From NCBI GenBank assembly GCA_900541475.1, contig UQJV01000004.1, positions 18,972-82,971 on the forward strand: 64,000 nucleotides of DNA, given 5' to 3'. Source of the DNA: an uncultured Collinsella sp. GTDB lineage: Bacteria > Actinomycetota > Coriobacteriia > Coriobacteriales > Coriobacteriaceae. The position numbers and the translations under genes were made by a program. Below, piece after piece: positions 32,061 to 40,680 of this stretch. Each line of letters opens with the position of its first letter. Position 1 is the first letter of the stretch. The notes below the pieces were generated by a model. The model was not told where the DNA came from. It did no database searches and saw only the letters and a list, made by a program, of their open reading frames with translations.

Positions 32061-33011
32061 TTAGCAGGAGAAGTCGACGCTGTCGATGATGTCCTTGAGG
32101 GCCTTGGCGGAGGCGGTAAGCTCATGCTGCTCGTCATCGTTCAGCGGCACGGGAACGCGGCAGACAACGCCGTCGCGGCCAACGACGGTCGGCATGGAGA
32201 TGGCAAGATCGGACAGGCCATACTCGCCCACCATGAGCGAGGAGACGGGCAGAACGGTCTGCTCGTCACGCATGACGGCGGTGCAAATGCGCTTAACGGC
32301 CATGGCGACGCCGTAGTAGGTAGCGTGCTTCTTCTCGATGATGGTGTAGGCGGAGTTCTTGACGTCCTCGGCGATGCGCTTCTCGGCAGCCTCATGCTCC
32401 AGATGACCGTGAAGCTCGCAGAAGGTGTTCAGCGGAACGCCGGCAACCTGAGCGCTGGACCAAGCGACAAACTCGGAATCGCCGTGCTCACCCATGACAT
32501 AGGCCTGGACATCGCGCGGGTCGACCTCGACATGGGCACCAAGCATCTGCTGCAGACGGCCGGTGTCGAGCACGGTACCGGAACCGATGACGTGGCCCTC
32601 GGGCAGGCCGGACATCTTGATGGCGGCGTAGGTCAGAACATCGACCGGGTTGGAGACGATGAGCAGAATGCCGTCGAAGCCGGACTTCTTAATCTCGGGG
32701 ATAATGGACTTAAAGATGCTGACGTTCTTGTTGACCAGGTCCAGGCGAGTCTCACCGGGCTTCTGGGCAGCGCCAGCGGTGACGACGATCATGGCGGCGT
32801 CGGCGACATCGGAATAATCGCCGGCGTAGATCTTCATCGGCTCGGCAAACGTCATGCCGTGCGCGATATCCAGGGCCTCACCCTCGGCGCGGTTCTTGTC
32901 CACGTCGATGAGGACCATCTCGGAGAACAGACCACTCTGCATCAGCGCGAACGCCGAAGACGAACCAACGAAACCGCAGCCGACAATAGCGACCTTCTTC
33001 TCGTTAACCAT
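32061..33011 (-). CDS. ldh: L-lactate dehydrogenase
   Basis: Reduces pyruvate to L-lactate with NADH, recycling NAD in fermentation. 316 residues. NAD-binding VAIVGCGFVGSSSAFALM at the N-terminus; substrate loop AAQKPGETRLDLV, where Gln before KPGETR indicates lactate and not malate dehydrogenase; active-site YVMGEHGDSEFVAWS with catalytic His. Start at ATG 33011 with GGGAG 6 nt upstream; the longer frame to 33089 runs over a leader hairpin and is not used. Confidence 0.93.
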   Translation of the reverse strand: MVNEKKVAIVGCGFVGSSSAFALMQSGLFSEMVLIDVDKNRAEGEALDIAHGMTFAEPMKIYAGDYSDVADAAMIVVTAGAAQKPGETRLDLVNKNVSIFKSIIPEIKKSGFDGILLIVSNPVDVLTYAAIKMSGLPEGHVIGSGTVLDTGRLQQMLGAHVEVDPRDVQAYVMGEHGDSEFVAWSSAQVAGVPLNTFCELHGHLEHEAAEKRIAEDVKNSAYTIIEKKHATYYGVAMAVKRICTAVMRDEQTVLPVSSLMVGEYGLSDLAISMPTVVGRDGVVCRVPVPLNDDEQHELTASAKALKDIIDSVDFSC

Positions 33012-33036
33012 TAGAAACTCCCATCTCTCTCCACAA

Positions 33037-33069
33037 GCAAGCCGCCCGGGAACGACCCGAGCGGCTTGC
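33037..33069 (-). promoter_or_regulatory. Strong hairpin in the ldh leader
   Basis: GCAAGCCGCCCGGG (33037-33050) faces CCCGAGCGGCTTGC (33056-33069), 14 bp with one mismatch and a 5-nt loop. It lies 26 nt upstream of the ldh start in the transcript. Without a T run it is more likely an mRNA-stability or leader structure, or the end of the aminotransferase transcript, than a classical terminator. Confidence 0.55.
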
Positions 33070-33212
33070 CGTAATCCCAATACATCCAATCGGGACTTTG
33101 ATTATGCTCCTATTCGCAGCCAAAAATCGACCGTTTACCGAAATTGTTTGCAGAAATCGTAAAATAACTGCACGAAATCGGTTTCGAGCTATTGACGAGT
33201 CGAAACAGGTTT

Positions 33213-34376
33213 CTAATACAGACCCGCCTCGCGGATGGCCTCGACAGCCAAAGCAATCTGATCGGGCGGCAGGACCAGCGCCATGCGCACGTGCCCCTCG
33301 CCCGAAGGACCAAAGCTCGCGCCCGGCGTCACCACAACGCCGGCCTTCTCCATGAGCTCCTCGCAAAACGCCATGGAATCGGTGCGACCACCGGGAAGCT
33401 TGGCCCACACAAACATAGAGCCATGCGCGTTGGGACGCTCCCAGCCCAGGCCCTCAAGACCGTCGCACAGGGCATCGCGGCGCTCCTGGTACTTCAGACG
33501 CTGCGCCTCGACCTCATCGCGCGGACCGTTCAGGCAGGCGATAGCAGCCTTCTGGATCGGGAAGAACATACCAAAGTCGATCTGGCCGCGCAGCTTGGCA
33601 AAGGCCGAGACCACATCCTCGCGACCGACCAAAAAGCCGATACGCGCACCGGTGACGTTAAACGACTTGGAGAGCGAGAAGAACTCAACGCCCACCTCGA
33701 GCGCGCCGGGATACTGCAAGAAGCTGCCGCCCGGCTCGCCGTCGAACACGATGTCGGAGTATGCGTTGTCGTGAACGATGAGCAGGTCGTGCTCGCGGGC
33801 GAAAGCGATGATCTCCTCGTAGACCTCGGGCGTGCCCACCGAGCCCACCGGGTTGGCGGGCAGCGACACAATCATGTACTTGGCACGATCGGCCACCTCG
33901 GGATCGATACCCGCCACATAGGGCAGGTAATTGTGCTCCGCCACCAGCGGATAGTACTCGAGCTTGGCATCGGCGATCTTGGCACCTGCCTCAAAGACCG
34001 GGTAGCACGGATCGGGAACCAGAATGGTGTCACCCGGATCGAGCAGGGCAAGGCCCAAATGGCCAACGCCCTCCTGCGTGCCGTTGCACGACTGCACCAT
34101 AGACGGCGTAATGCCCGAAACGCCAAAGCGACGCTCGTAGTAATCGCACACGGCTTGCTTGAGTTCGGGCAGGTCGCGCAGGGCATACTTCCACATCTCG
34201 GGGTCCTGGGCCGCTTGCGTGAGCGCCTCGACCACGTGGTCGTACGGCTTAAAGTCGGGCGTGCCCACGCTCATGTTGTAAATGGTCTTGCCCTGAGCCT
34301 TCAGCGCAAGCAGTTTGTTGTTGAGCGAGGCGAAGACCTCCGCGCCAAAGCGGTCGAGACGCTGCGATGCCTGCAT
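33213..34376 (-). CDS. Class I/II aminotransferase (PLP)
   Basis: A fold-type I aminotransferase of 387 residues. Substrate-binding N-terminal region (YNMSVGTPDFKPYDHV), pyridine-ring residues in NPVGSVGTPEVYEEI and VHDNAYSDIVFDGE, the PLP lysine in SLSKSFNVTGARIGF (about residue 236) and the Arg in EGHVRMALVLP near the C-terminus are visible. It resembles aspartate- and LL-diaminopimelate-type enzymes, but the specificity cannot be read; the nearby diaminopimelate genes use another route. ATG 34376 has GAAAGG upstream. A terminator-like hairpin stands only about 20 nt before the start. Confidence 0.85.
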   Translation of the reverse strand: MQASQRLDRFGAEVFASLNNKLLALKAQGKTIYNMSVGTPDFKPYDHVVEALTQAAQDPEMWKYALRDLPELKQAVCDYYERRFGVSGITPSMVQSCNGTQEGVGHLGLALLDPGDTILVPDPCYPVFEAGAKIADAKLEYYPLVAEHNYLPYVAGIDPEVADRAKYMIVSLPANPVGSVGTPEVYEEIIAFAREHDLLIVHDNAYSDIVFDGEPGGSFLQYPGALEVGVEFFSLSKSFNVTGARIGFLVGREDVVSAFAKLRGQIDFGMFFPIQKAAIACLNGPRDEVEAQRLKYQERRDALCDGLEGLGWERPNAHGSMFVWAKLPGGRTDSMAFCEELMEKAGVVVTPGASFGPSGEGHVRMALVLPPDQIALAVEAIREAGLY

Positions 34377-34395
34377 GGTGCCACCTTTCGATATG

Positions 34396-34426
34396 AAAAA
34401 CGCGGCGCTCCGACAAGAGCGCCGCG
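34396..34426 (-). terminator. Terminator or attenuator just before the aminotransferase start
   Basis: CGCGGCGCTC (34401-34410) and GAGCGCCGCG (34417-34426) form a perfect 10-bp stem followed, in the minus transcript, by TTTTT and then directly by the aminotransferase ribosome site. It may end the nadE transcript, but a promoter for the aminotransferase would have to lie upstream of it, so it could act as an attenuator. Confidence 0.75.
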
Positions 34427-34494
34427 CGATACGGGCCATCAGATTGCAAAAGTGTAACGCTTGCAACCCCCGCATTGGTTCAATTTAGCCAACC

Positions 34495-36495
34495 TTAGTC
34501 AATTGGATTGAGCGCGTCGATCTGCGCAAGCCACAGTCGCGAGCTGGCGTCACTCGGCATACGCCAATCGCCGCGCGGGCTGAGCGTCACCGAGCCCACC
34601 TTGGGACCATCGGGCAGGCAGCTGCGCTTAAACTGCTGGGCAAAGAAGCGACGGTAGAACGTACGCAACCACGTGTGGACAGTCTTGACGTCGTAGGCGC
34701 CCTCGAAGCTTTTGAGCGCCATGCGGTAGATCTTGCCCGGCTCAAAGCCAAAACGCAGCAGGTAGTAGAGGAAGTAGTCGTGCAGCTCGTACGGGCCCAC
34801 CAAATCCTCAGTCTTCTGCGCAATCTCGCCGTCGCCCGTGGGCGGCAGAAGCTCGGGGGACACCGGCGTATCGAGGATATCGAGCAAGACCTCGGCAATA
34901 CGCCCGCCAAAAACATCAGCGGCATAGCGCACCAGATGGCGCACAAGCGTCTTGGGCACGCTCGCGTTGACGGCGTACATGCTCATGTGGTCGCCGTTGT
35001 AGGTAGCCCAGCCGAGCGCCAGCTCCGACAGGTCGCCCGTGCCGATGACAAAACCGCCGGCCTGATTGGCCAGGTCCATCAGAATCTGCGTACGCTCGCG
35101 GGCCTGGCTGTTCTCGTAGGTCACGTCCTGGACGGTCGGATCGTGCTCGATGTCCTTAAAATGCTGCTCCACGGCTGCATGGATCGAGACTTCGCGGAAG
35201 CTCACACCCAGGTCGCGGGCAAGCGACTCGGCATTCGACTTGGTGCGATGCGTCGTGCCAAAGCCGGGCATGGAGACCGCCGTGATACCCGTGCGCGGCA
35301 GCCCTAGCGCATCGAAGGCACGCACGGTTACAAGCAGTGCCAGCGTGGAGTCCAGGCCGCCCGAAAGACCGATGACTGCAGCCTTGGTACCCGTATGGGC
35401 AAGGCGGGTCTTGAGGCCCGCGGTCTGCAAGTCAAGAATGGTCTCGCAGCGCTCGGCCAGGTCGCCGTGATCGGCCGGCACAAAGGGCGCGCGGGGGAAG
35501 GCGCGGTCGATGCCGAGCGCATCGCGCAGGACAGGCTCTTTGGCCAGCACGCCCTCAAACGAAAACTCAACGGTCGTGGCCTCCAGCGCATCGTCCGCGC
35601 GTGTCCACGTCGTCGAGCGACGGCGCTCGGCAACCAGGCGGTCAAGATCGACGTCGGCGATGGCCATGTCGCAGGTAAGCAGCTTGGTCGCGGCGAGCTT
35701 GGAGCCGTTTTCGTAGACGAGGTTCTCACCCGCAAAGACCATATCGGTCGTGGACTCGCCCTCACTCGCGTCCGCATAGGCATAGGCGCAGTACAAGCGC
35801 GCACTCTGATTGGAGATAAGGCTGCGGCGGTAGTCTGCCTTACCGATAATCTCATCCGAGGCCGACGGGTTGAGAATCACCGTCGCACCGGCAAGCGCCA
35901 TCTCGGTCGAAGGGGGCGCCGGCACCCACAGGTCTTCACAGACCTCAACGCCCAGCACCATATCCTCGGCACCTTCATCACAGCAGCGGTAGACAAGCCC
36001 CGAACCCAGCGGAACCGGACCCTGACCGGCAAATTCAACCCACACGGGATCCGCAGGCGCTGGAGCAAACCAACGGCGCTCATAGAACTCGCCATAGTTG
36101 GGCAGATACTTCTTGGCCGTGAGGCCCAAAAGCTCGCCCGCGCAGCACACGGCGGCGCAGTTGTAGATATTCTCGGCAACTGCAACGGGAAGACCGATGG
36201 TAAAGACGACCGGCAACTCACGGGTTTCATCGAGGATGTGCACAAGTGCCGCCTCGCAGGCATGCAGCAGTGTGCGGTTATGGAACAGGTCAGCCGCGGT
36301 ATAGCCGGTCAGGTTAAGCTCGGGCAGCACCAGCGCGCGAACGCCGCGCTCGGTAGCCTCGCGAACAGCCGCCAACGCAACCTCGGCATTGCCCTCGACA
36401 TCGGCAACGCGAATCTTGGGCGAGGCCGCCGCCACACGCAAAAAGCCGTCGTTCTTATTAGCCGAAACGCAGCATTGCCTTGTTGATCTGGACAC
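34495..36495 (-). CDS. nadE: Glutamine-dependent NAD+ synthetase
   Basis: Makes NAD from deamido-NAD, ATP and glutamine. An N-terminal nitrilase-type glutaminase domain (about 20-290) has the Glu in LVLPELNLTGYTA, Lys in LTAKKYLPNYGEFYE, and the nucleophile Cys in GVEVCEDLWVP. The C-terminal synthetase domain has the ATP P-loop GLSGGLDSTLALL (about 377) and GTGDLSELALGWATY. 666 residues, normal for the two-domain form. The GTG at 36495 has AGGGG at 6 nt spacing and gives the full glutaminase domain. The 5' boundary adjoins the AT-rich island. Confidence 0.93.
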   Translation of the reverse strand: MSRSTRQCCVSANKNDGFLRVAAASPKIRVADVEGNAEVALAAVREATERGVRALVLPELNLTGYTAADLFHNRTLLHACEAALVHILDETRELPVVFTIGLPVAVAENIYNCAAVCCAGELLGLTAKKYLPNYGEFYERRWFAPAPADPVWVEFAGQGPVPLGSGLVYRCCDEGAEDMVLGVEVCEDLWVPAPPSTEMALAGATVILNPSASDEIIGKADYRRSLISNQSARLYCAYAYADASEGESTTDMVFAGENLVYENGSKLAATKLLTCDMAIADVDLDRLVAERRRSTTWTRADDALEATTVEFSFEGVLAKEPVLRDALGIDRAFPRAPFVPADHGDLAERCETILDLQTAGLKTRLAHTGTKAAVIGLSGGLDSTLALLVTVRAFDALGLPRTGITAVSMPGFGTTHRTKSNAESLARDLGVSFREVSIHAAVEQHFKDIEHDPTVQDVTYENSQARERTQILMDLANQAGGFVIGTGDLSELALGWATYNGDHMSMYAVNASVPKTLVRHLVRYAADVFGGRIAEVLLDILDTPVSPELLPPTGDGEIAQKTEDLVGPYELHDYFLYYLLRFGFEPGKIYRMALKSFEGAYDVKTVHTWLRTFYRRFFAQQFKRSCLPDGPKVGSVTLSPRGDWRMPSDASSRLWLAQIDALNPID

Positions 36496-36625
36496 TGGAG
36501 GCCCCTTCTACCCTGAGATTCAGTCTAACGGACGTTCACATATCTCTAACTAGCCAAAGCAACCTCCCAGTTTACTGAGACGCCAACCTGTGCTAAGAGC
36601 ATGTATTCCAAAAATATCTTTAATT

Positions 36626-36660
36626 AAAAAAGGAGAAATCGATAATCGACTTCTCCTTTA
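36626..36660 (-). terminator. Terminator of the peptide/radical SAM cluster
   Basis: AAAGGAGAA pairs with TTCTCCTTT (arms ending at 36626 and 36660) with an inner ATCGAT-type stem, and the minus transcript ends in TTTTTT. It closes the operon about 25 nt after the 36-residue peptide gene. Confidence 0.85.
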
Positions 36661-36683
36661 AGCGAGGCAAGTAAATTCCGAAA

Positions 36684-36794
36684 CTAATGGCAGAATTTAT
36701 CCATGTAGTCCTCAAAGTCGAACACTTCTACCACGACGCCCTCTTCCTGAGACTCTTTCAGTTGCTCCAAGAGATCTTTGTTAATAACGTCCAT
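36684..36794 (-). CDS. 36-residue acidic peptide, candidate RiPP precursor
   Basis: A short gene with a strong AGAGGAGG site 6-7 nt before its ATG, 13 nt after the radical SAM gene, and before an intrinsic terminator. The product begins MDVINKDLLEQLKESQEEG and ends VFDFEDYMDKFCH, so an amphipathic, leader-like helix (residues 4-18) is followed by a Val- and Phe/Tyr/Asp-rich segment with a single Cys at residue 35 next to the terminal His. No membrane segment or signal peptide is seen. Position and size fit a precursor modified by the radical SAM enzyme. Not a family I recognise. Confidence 0.75.
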   Translation of the reverse strand: MDVINKDLLEQLKESQEEGVVVEVFDFEDYMDKFCH

Positions 36795-36807
36795 GCAGAA
36801 ACCTCCT

Positions 36808-39129
36808 CTATCTAATCAATTGTAGTATATCTGCTTTCATGCAATTATCAACCAACTTGTTTAATTGCTCCTCGTTTGCCGATAGTCCCTCTTTTTTCAA
36901 AATGTCGCGCACCTCGTTCTTAGTAATCGGCTTTTCAAACAACGAAAGCAAAGCGAACGAATAATCATTAACCGCACACATTCTATGGGTGGCACAACTC
37001 AGCAGTACTCTTAACCCCTCTTTTGAGCGTCCGACTTCTTTAACAAACGAACTTTTAACCAATTGAAAACCATTATCGTGCATTACATAATCGGCATCGA
37101 TATTTGTATTCAGCAATCCATAATGCAACAGTTCTTCTATCGCCCTTGTCAGCTCGAGGTCGCCCTGATCAAGAATAAGAGAAATGCTACAATCGGCCTC
37201 CAATAAACGGGCCAACTTAAGGTATACCAACTGGGAAACAGCATAGACATGATGGTATTCAGAATTATAGAAGTAGGCAAATGGCTCAACGAGCACGACA
37301 GAGGTCTTGGAATCCAGCCAGATTCGATCAGCTGGATTTAGACTAGTTAGCCGTCGCTTTACTTTGGTCAAATGTCCCTTATACCTGACAGCGTGAATAG
37401 AATCTAGGATCCAGGTCACCTCTGAAATATGAAGCCGCTGGGGCAAGTCAATTGTGTCGCTACCGTTTATGACCTCTTGCATATAAAAATCAATATGATG
37501 CTCATCAGATAAGGATTTTGCTTCATTTAAAGTTAAACCAGTGCCTGAAACATAATCCACTTCGAGGCGCAAATCCTCATATTGGGACTTCGGCATTACA
37601 GAGACACCATACTTATCGGGATGATTCCAAACATCCGACCCCATAACGAGACCAAAATTCGTAAATCCTCTCGTGGAATATGGAACACCACATACCTGTT
37701 TTGAATAATTCAAAACATTCTCTGTATAAGCTAAGGTGTTCAGAGCCTCTTCTTTAGTTTCGGTCGGAAAGCCAATCATAAAAAATAGATGAACAGGAAT
37801 ACCCGCATTGAGACAATCATGGATATTGCGATCAATCCAATCAACTCTCGTGTTCTTCTTCATTAGATCAAGAACTCTTTGGTTGTATGACTCGAGGCCA
37901 AACTGAATCTGCCTACATCCACTTTGGTATATCTTGTTAAAAACGTCTGTACTTAGGGTTGGAGAGAACCTCGTTTCTCCATGCCAGAAAAACGTTTTTC
38001 CCGATGCGTTTATTTCATCCGCGAGTTGCTCCATTCTTTTGCCTTCGAATGTTTCATCCACAAAAGAGAAAACTCTCGTGCCGTATTTTTCATTTAACCG
38101 ACACATTATTTCAAATACTCTCGATATAGGCATCTTTCGGTAACAACCACCGGTAGCACCGGGAATGGTGCAGAAGGCGCAATGATTAAAACACTGCCTA
38201 GAGGAATAAACCGGCAATATTAGCTCAGGCATGAAGTATTTAGAAAGGGCGAAGCCATCGAAATCGGGAACTGTATCGTTGATAAATGTTTGCTCAATCC
38301 GATGGTTTTTATATATCTTTCCACCTTTAGCATGGCAAAGGTTTGGAACACAGTCGAGATTGTCATCACCAGAGTCAAGAGCCTCAAGAAGACGTGCAAG
38401 CGGCTCTTCGCCGTCATACATCATTATCGAATCAATGTATTCAAAAAAGGGATGCCATTCTTTCATGCAGTCATCTGCTAAACGAGTAATGTAATTGCCG
38501 CCCAATGAGACGTGTTTAACAGATGGACATTCTTCTTTAATCAGTTTCGCTAACGTAACTGCAGAAATCAATTGGAAACAGCCGCTCACCGAAATCCCAA
38601 TAAACTCGATTTTTTCCCTCTGAATACGCTTAAGAAAGGCAGTTTCATAGAAGGAAATAAACGGATTATGCAAGGTATCCGCAAGCGATTTCATTATTTC
38701 TGGTGTCGAATAATAATCATAGGGCAGATCTATGGAGTTGAACGTGTATTTAACTCCATATGAGACGTGATTTATGATATGGAGTGCATTTCTAAAAATG
38801 TTTTCAGCATATTGTCTTTCTTTTAGATTAAAGTATCTCTTCGATCTGAAAATATCTTTTGCCTCGTCAACATTAAGTGCCGACTTTTGTATCAACTCGA
38901 TTGTTAATTGAACATTCGAACTAAACGAATCCTTTGATTCCCGATACCTTTTACAGCACTCTTCGACATGTCTAAAAGATAGGAGGTCATCGTAAAATTC
39001 CACGTTTAAGTCAACAATGTCAACTTTGTATTGTTCAACCTCTTGAAGATATGACTTCAAAACAGGCAAGGCAAGATACGGCCCCACTGGACTCCATCCT
39101 GGGGGAAATACTAAAAGCGTTTTAGGCAT
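36808..39129 (-). CDS. Cobalamin-type radical SAM enzyme, probable RiPP maturase
   Basis: A 773-residue B12-binding-type radical SAM protein. The N-terminus FPPGWSPVGPYLALPVLKSY (residues 8-27) and SVSGCFQLISA to SLGGNYITRL (about 180-216) are typical of its cobalamin-domain fold. The radical SAM core has C313-x3-C317-x2-C320 in RQCFNHCAFC, with GGCYRKMP and FVDETFEGKR after it. The C-terminal 150 residues hold two winged-helix-like units (about 628-678 and 718-773), similar in pattern to PqqD-type peptide-recognition elements. AT-rich compared with neighbours. Overlaps no gene; 7 nt after the transporter. It likely methylates or cross-links the adjacent peptide. Confidence 0.85.
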   Translation of the reverse strand: MPKTLLVFPPGWSPVGPYLALPVLKSYLQEVEQYKVDIVDLNVEFYDDLLSFRHVEECCKRYRESKDSFSSNVQLTIELIQKSALNVDEAKDIFRSKRYFNLKERQYAENIFRNALHIINHVSYGVKYTFNSIDLPYDYYSTPEIMKSLADTLHNPFISFYETAFLKRIQREKIEFIGISVSGCFQLISAVTLAKLIKEECPSVKHVSLGGNYITRLADDCMKEWHPFFEYIDSIMMYDGEEPLARLLEALDSGDDNLDCVPNLCHAKGGKIYKNHRIEQTFINDTVPDFDGFALSKYFMPELILPVYSSRQCFNHCAFCTIPGATGGCYRKMPISRVFEIMCRLNEKYGTRVFSFVDETFEGKRMEQLADEINASGKTFFWHGETRFSPTLSTDVFNKIYQSGCRQIQFGLESYNQRVLDLMKKNTRVDWIDRNIHDCLNAGIPVHLFFMIGFPTETKEEALNTLAYTENVLNYSKQVCGVPYSTRGFTNFGLVMGSDVWNHPDKYGVSVMPKSQYEDLRLEVDYVSGTGLTLNEAKSLSDEHHIDFYMQEVINGSDTIDLPQRLHISEVTWILDSIHAVRYKGHLTKVKRRLTSLNPADRIWLDSKTSVVLVEPFAYFYNSEYHHVYAVSQLVYLKLARLLEADCSISLILDQGDLELTRAIEELLHYGLLNTNIDADYVMHDNGFQLVKSSFVKEVGRSKEGLRVLLSCATHRMCAVNDYSFALLSLFEKPITKNEVRDILKKEGLSANEEQLNKLVDNCMKADILQLIR

Positions 39130-39136
39130 ATCAACG

Positions 39137-40324
39137 TCACATCTTTCGCAAATAATTCAATTGAAACACAACTACCATCATAATTGAAAATACACCAAGT
39201 CCTGTAACGAGAATTGAGAACATCGCGATGCTCGTGAACAGCGAAACAAGAAGTGTTGAAATAACAACAGCAACCGATTGCAAAGACTCCCTAATTGAAA
39301 ACAGGCTTATCGATTCAGATCCGTCTCTCGCCAAATCCTGCAGCGATGTTATGAGAAGCACATCTTGAATGGCGTTTCCGGCACCGACGATAAAAAGGAA
39401 AATAAACGATATCCCTGACGCATAGCGATAGCCAAACGCCAGATACGCACCGAGCGCAAGATACGTCACAAAACAATATGATTTAACGCAATCGGAACCA
39501 CTGATTAAACGACCGTATATTGTATTTCCGAACAACAGTCCGATTGTAAGACTACTCTGAAGGAATCCATATTGTATCGATGACGAGTCAAATTGCAATT
39601 GCGCTATAGCTGGCAAAAGAGAATTCAGAGAGCCGAATGCCACGCCACTAGAAATATCGATTAATAGGAAACCAATTGCCAAGTGCTTCGCGCTAAGATC
39701 ACTAAATGCAGTCCTGTTTTTTTCATTTTTGCTTATTCCCTCTTTATCATTAACCTCGATAACCGACGGAACATCTCGCAGCAACCAGAACGACGCGGCA
39801 AAAGAAAGCGCGTCTAATGCAAGAACAGCCTCCGCCCCAAATTGAGCGACAACAAAACCGCCGGCAACTGGCCCCAGAACCATCATCAAATTCTGCAGGA
39901 ACCCAAACGAATTATTAATTACGTCGCGATTGATACTATTCGTATTGGCTCTTAACAACGAGTAAAAGCAGGGCATTTCTACCGTTCGGCAAAGCGATAC
40001 CGCGCACGTAATAGCAAACATACTCCATTTACTATCAACAAAAATATAGCAAACGAATAATCCCGCGCGAATTAAGTCTGCCAATCTCATGGCCTGCAGT
40101 GTCCCGATACCCATCTTCTGAGGCAGCTGCGCGAGCGCAACTGAAAACAGAGAGGGGGCAAATCTGCAGCAGACCATCAAAGCAGTTGCAGAAACATCGT
40201 GAGTTACCTCGTAAATCAGCATTGGCAAAGCAATATTCGCACACCAATTGCCTATTTCGCTTATCCCTCTAGCAATATATAGGACCCGAACCGGACGGCT
40301 AGCTCTCAATACCGTGAACATCAC
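39137..40324 (-). CDS. MFS transporter, probable exporter of the cluster
   Basis: A 395-residue major facilitator superfamily protein with about 12 hydrophobic segments, for example SATALMVCCRFAPSLFSVAL, AEAVLALDALSFAASFWLL, HLAIGFLLIDISSGVAFGSL, and FSIMMVVVFQLNYL at the end. It belongs to the group of small drug- or peptide-efflux-type MFS proteins (N-terminal LYIARGISEIGNWCANIALP is usual). The start ATG 40324 overlaps the DUF2087 gene by 26 bases, and the radical SAM gene follows after 7 nt. It would export the mature product; uptake is also possible. Confidence 0.85.
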   Translation of the reverse strand: MMFTVLRASRPVRVLYIARGISEIGNWCANIALPMLIYEVTHDVSATALMVCCRFAPSLFSVALAQLPQKMGIGTLQAMRLADLIRAGLFVCYIFVDSKWSMFAITCAVSLCRTVEMPCFYSLLRANTNSINRDVINNSFGFLQNLMMVLGPVAGGFVVAQFGAEAVLALDALSFAASFWLLRDVPSVIEVNDKEGISKNEKNRTAFSDLSAKHLAIGFLLIDISSGVAFGSLNSLLPAIAQLQFDSSSIQYGFLQSSLTIGLLFGNTIYGRLISGSDCVKSYCFVTYLALGAYLAFGYRYASGISFIFLFIVGAGNAIQDVLLITSLQDLARDGSESISLFSIRESLQSVAVVISTLLVSLFTSIAMFSILVTGLGVFSIMMVVVFQLNYLRKM

Positions 40325-40580
40325 GATTAACCTCGTATTTCAGGCCTCGTTCATCCCTTAATAGGAATCCATAATCAACCAAGTACCGCCTCAACACGGC
40401 ATAATCAGGATAGAGCTGTGACAGCACACGATTAACCTGAAGCTCCGTATAACTTGTATTTAATTCAAAGAAAGAGACGGCCCATAGTAGCATGATTCTT
40501 TTATAGCTTTCCTTTTTTGGAATTGAAACCAGCTCGCCATTCTTGAGAAATCGTTTTTTAAAGTCTATTAGCTCATCCAT
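40299..40580 (-). CDS. DUF2087-domain protein, first gene of the AT-rich cluster
   Basis: A 93-residue protein fitting the DUF2087 pattern: FLKNGELVSIPKKESYKRIM, then YTELQVNRVLSQLYPDYAVL and RRYLVDYGFLLRDERGLKYE. The domain is a small helical fold found in regulator-like proteins and in accessory genes, and may bind nucleic acid. GGAGG lies 6 nt before ATG 40580. It overlaps the MFS gene and stands next to a pair of 9-bp direct repeats (40655-40674), so it could regulate the cluster; this is inference. Confidence 0.8.
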   Translation of the reverse strand: MDELIDFKKRFLKNGELVSIPKKESYKRIMLLWAVSFFELNTSYTELQVNRVLSQLYPDYAVLRRYLVDYGFLLRDERGLKYEVNRDVHGIES

Positions 40581-40654
40581 TCACATCCTCCATTTCATAC
40601 GCATCTAATACTAAAAATGCATACGCTTTAGGCCATCGCATTCAGCTTCTTTAT

Positions 40655-40674
40655 TCGAACTAAACTCGAACTAA
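40655..40674 (-). promoter_or_regulatory. Tandem TCGAACTAA repeats upstream of the AT-rich cluster
   Basis: TCGAACTAA at 40655-40663 and again at 40666-40674, 11 bp apart, about one helical turn. They lie 75 nt before the DUF2087 start on the far side, an arrangement seen for activator sites that bind as dimers on one DNA face. No promoter box is clear. Confidence 0.5.
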
Positions 40675-40680
40675 TCTAAA

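Noticed and set aside
32061..33011. Malate dehydrogenase assignment
   Set aside because: The substrate loop reads QKPGETR with Gln in the specificity position, as in lactate dehydrogenases.
33180..33212. GTTTCGA/TCGAAAC inverted repeat after the aminotransferase gene as a Rex site for ldh
   Set aside because: It does not match the Rex pattern, lies too far upstream of ldh and may be only a weak 3' hairpin.
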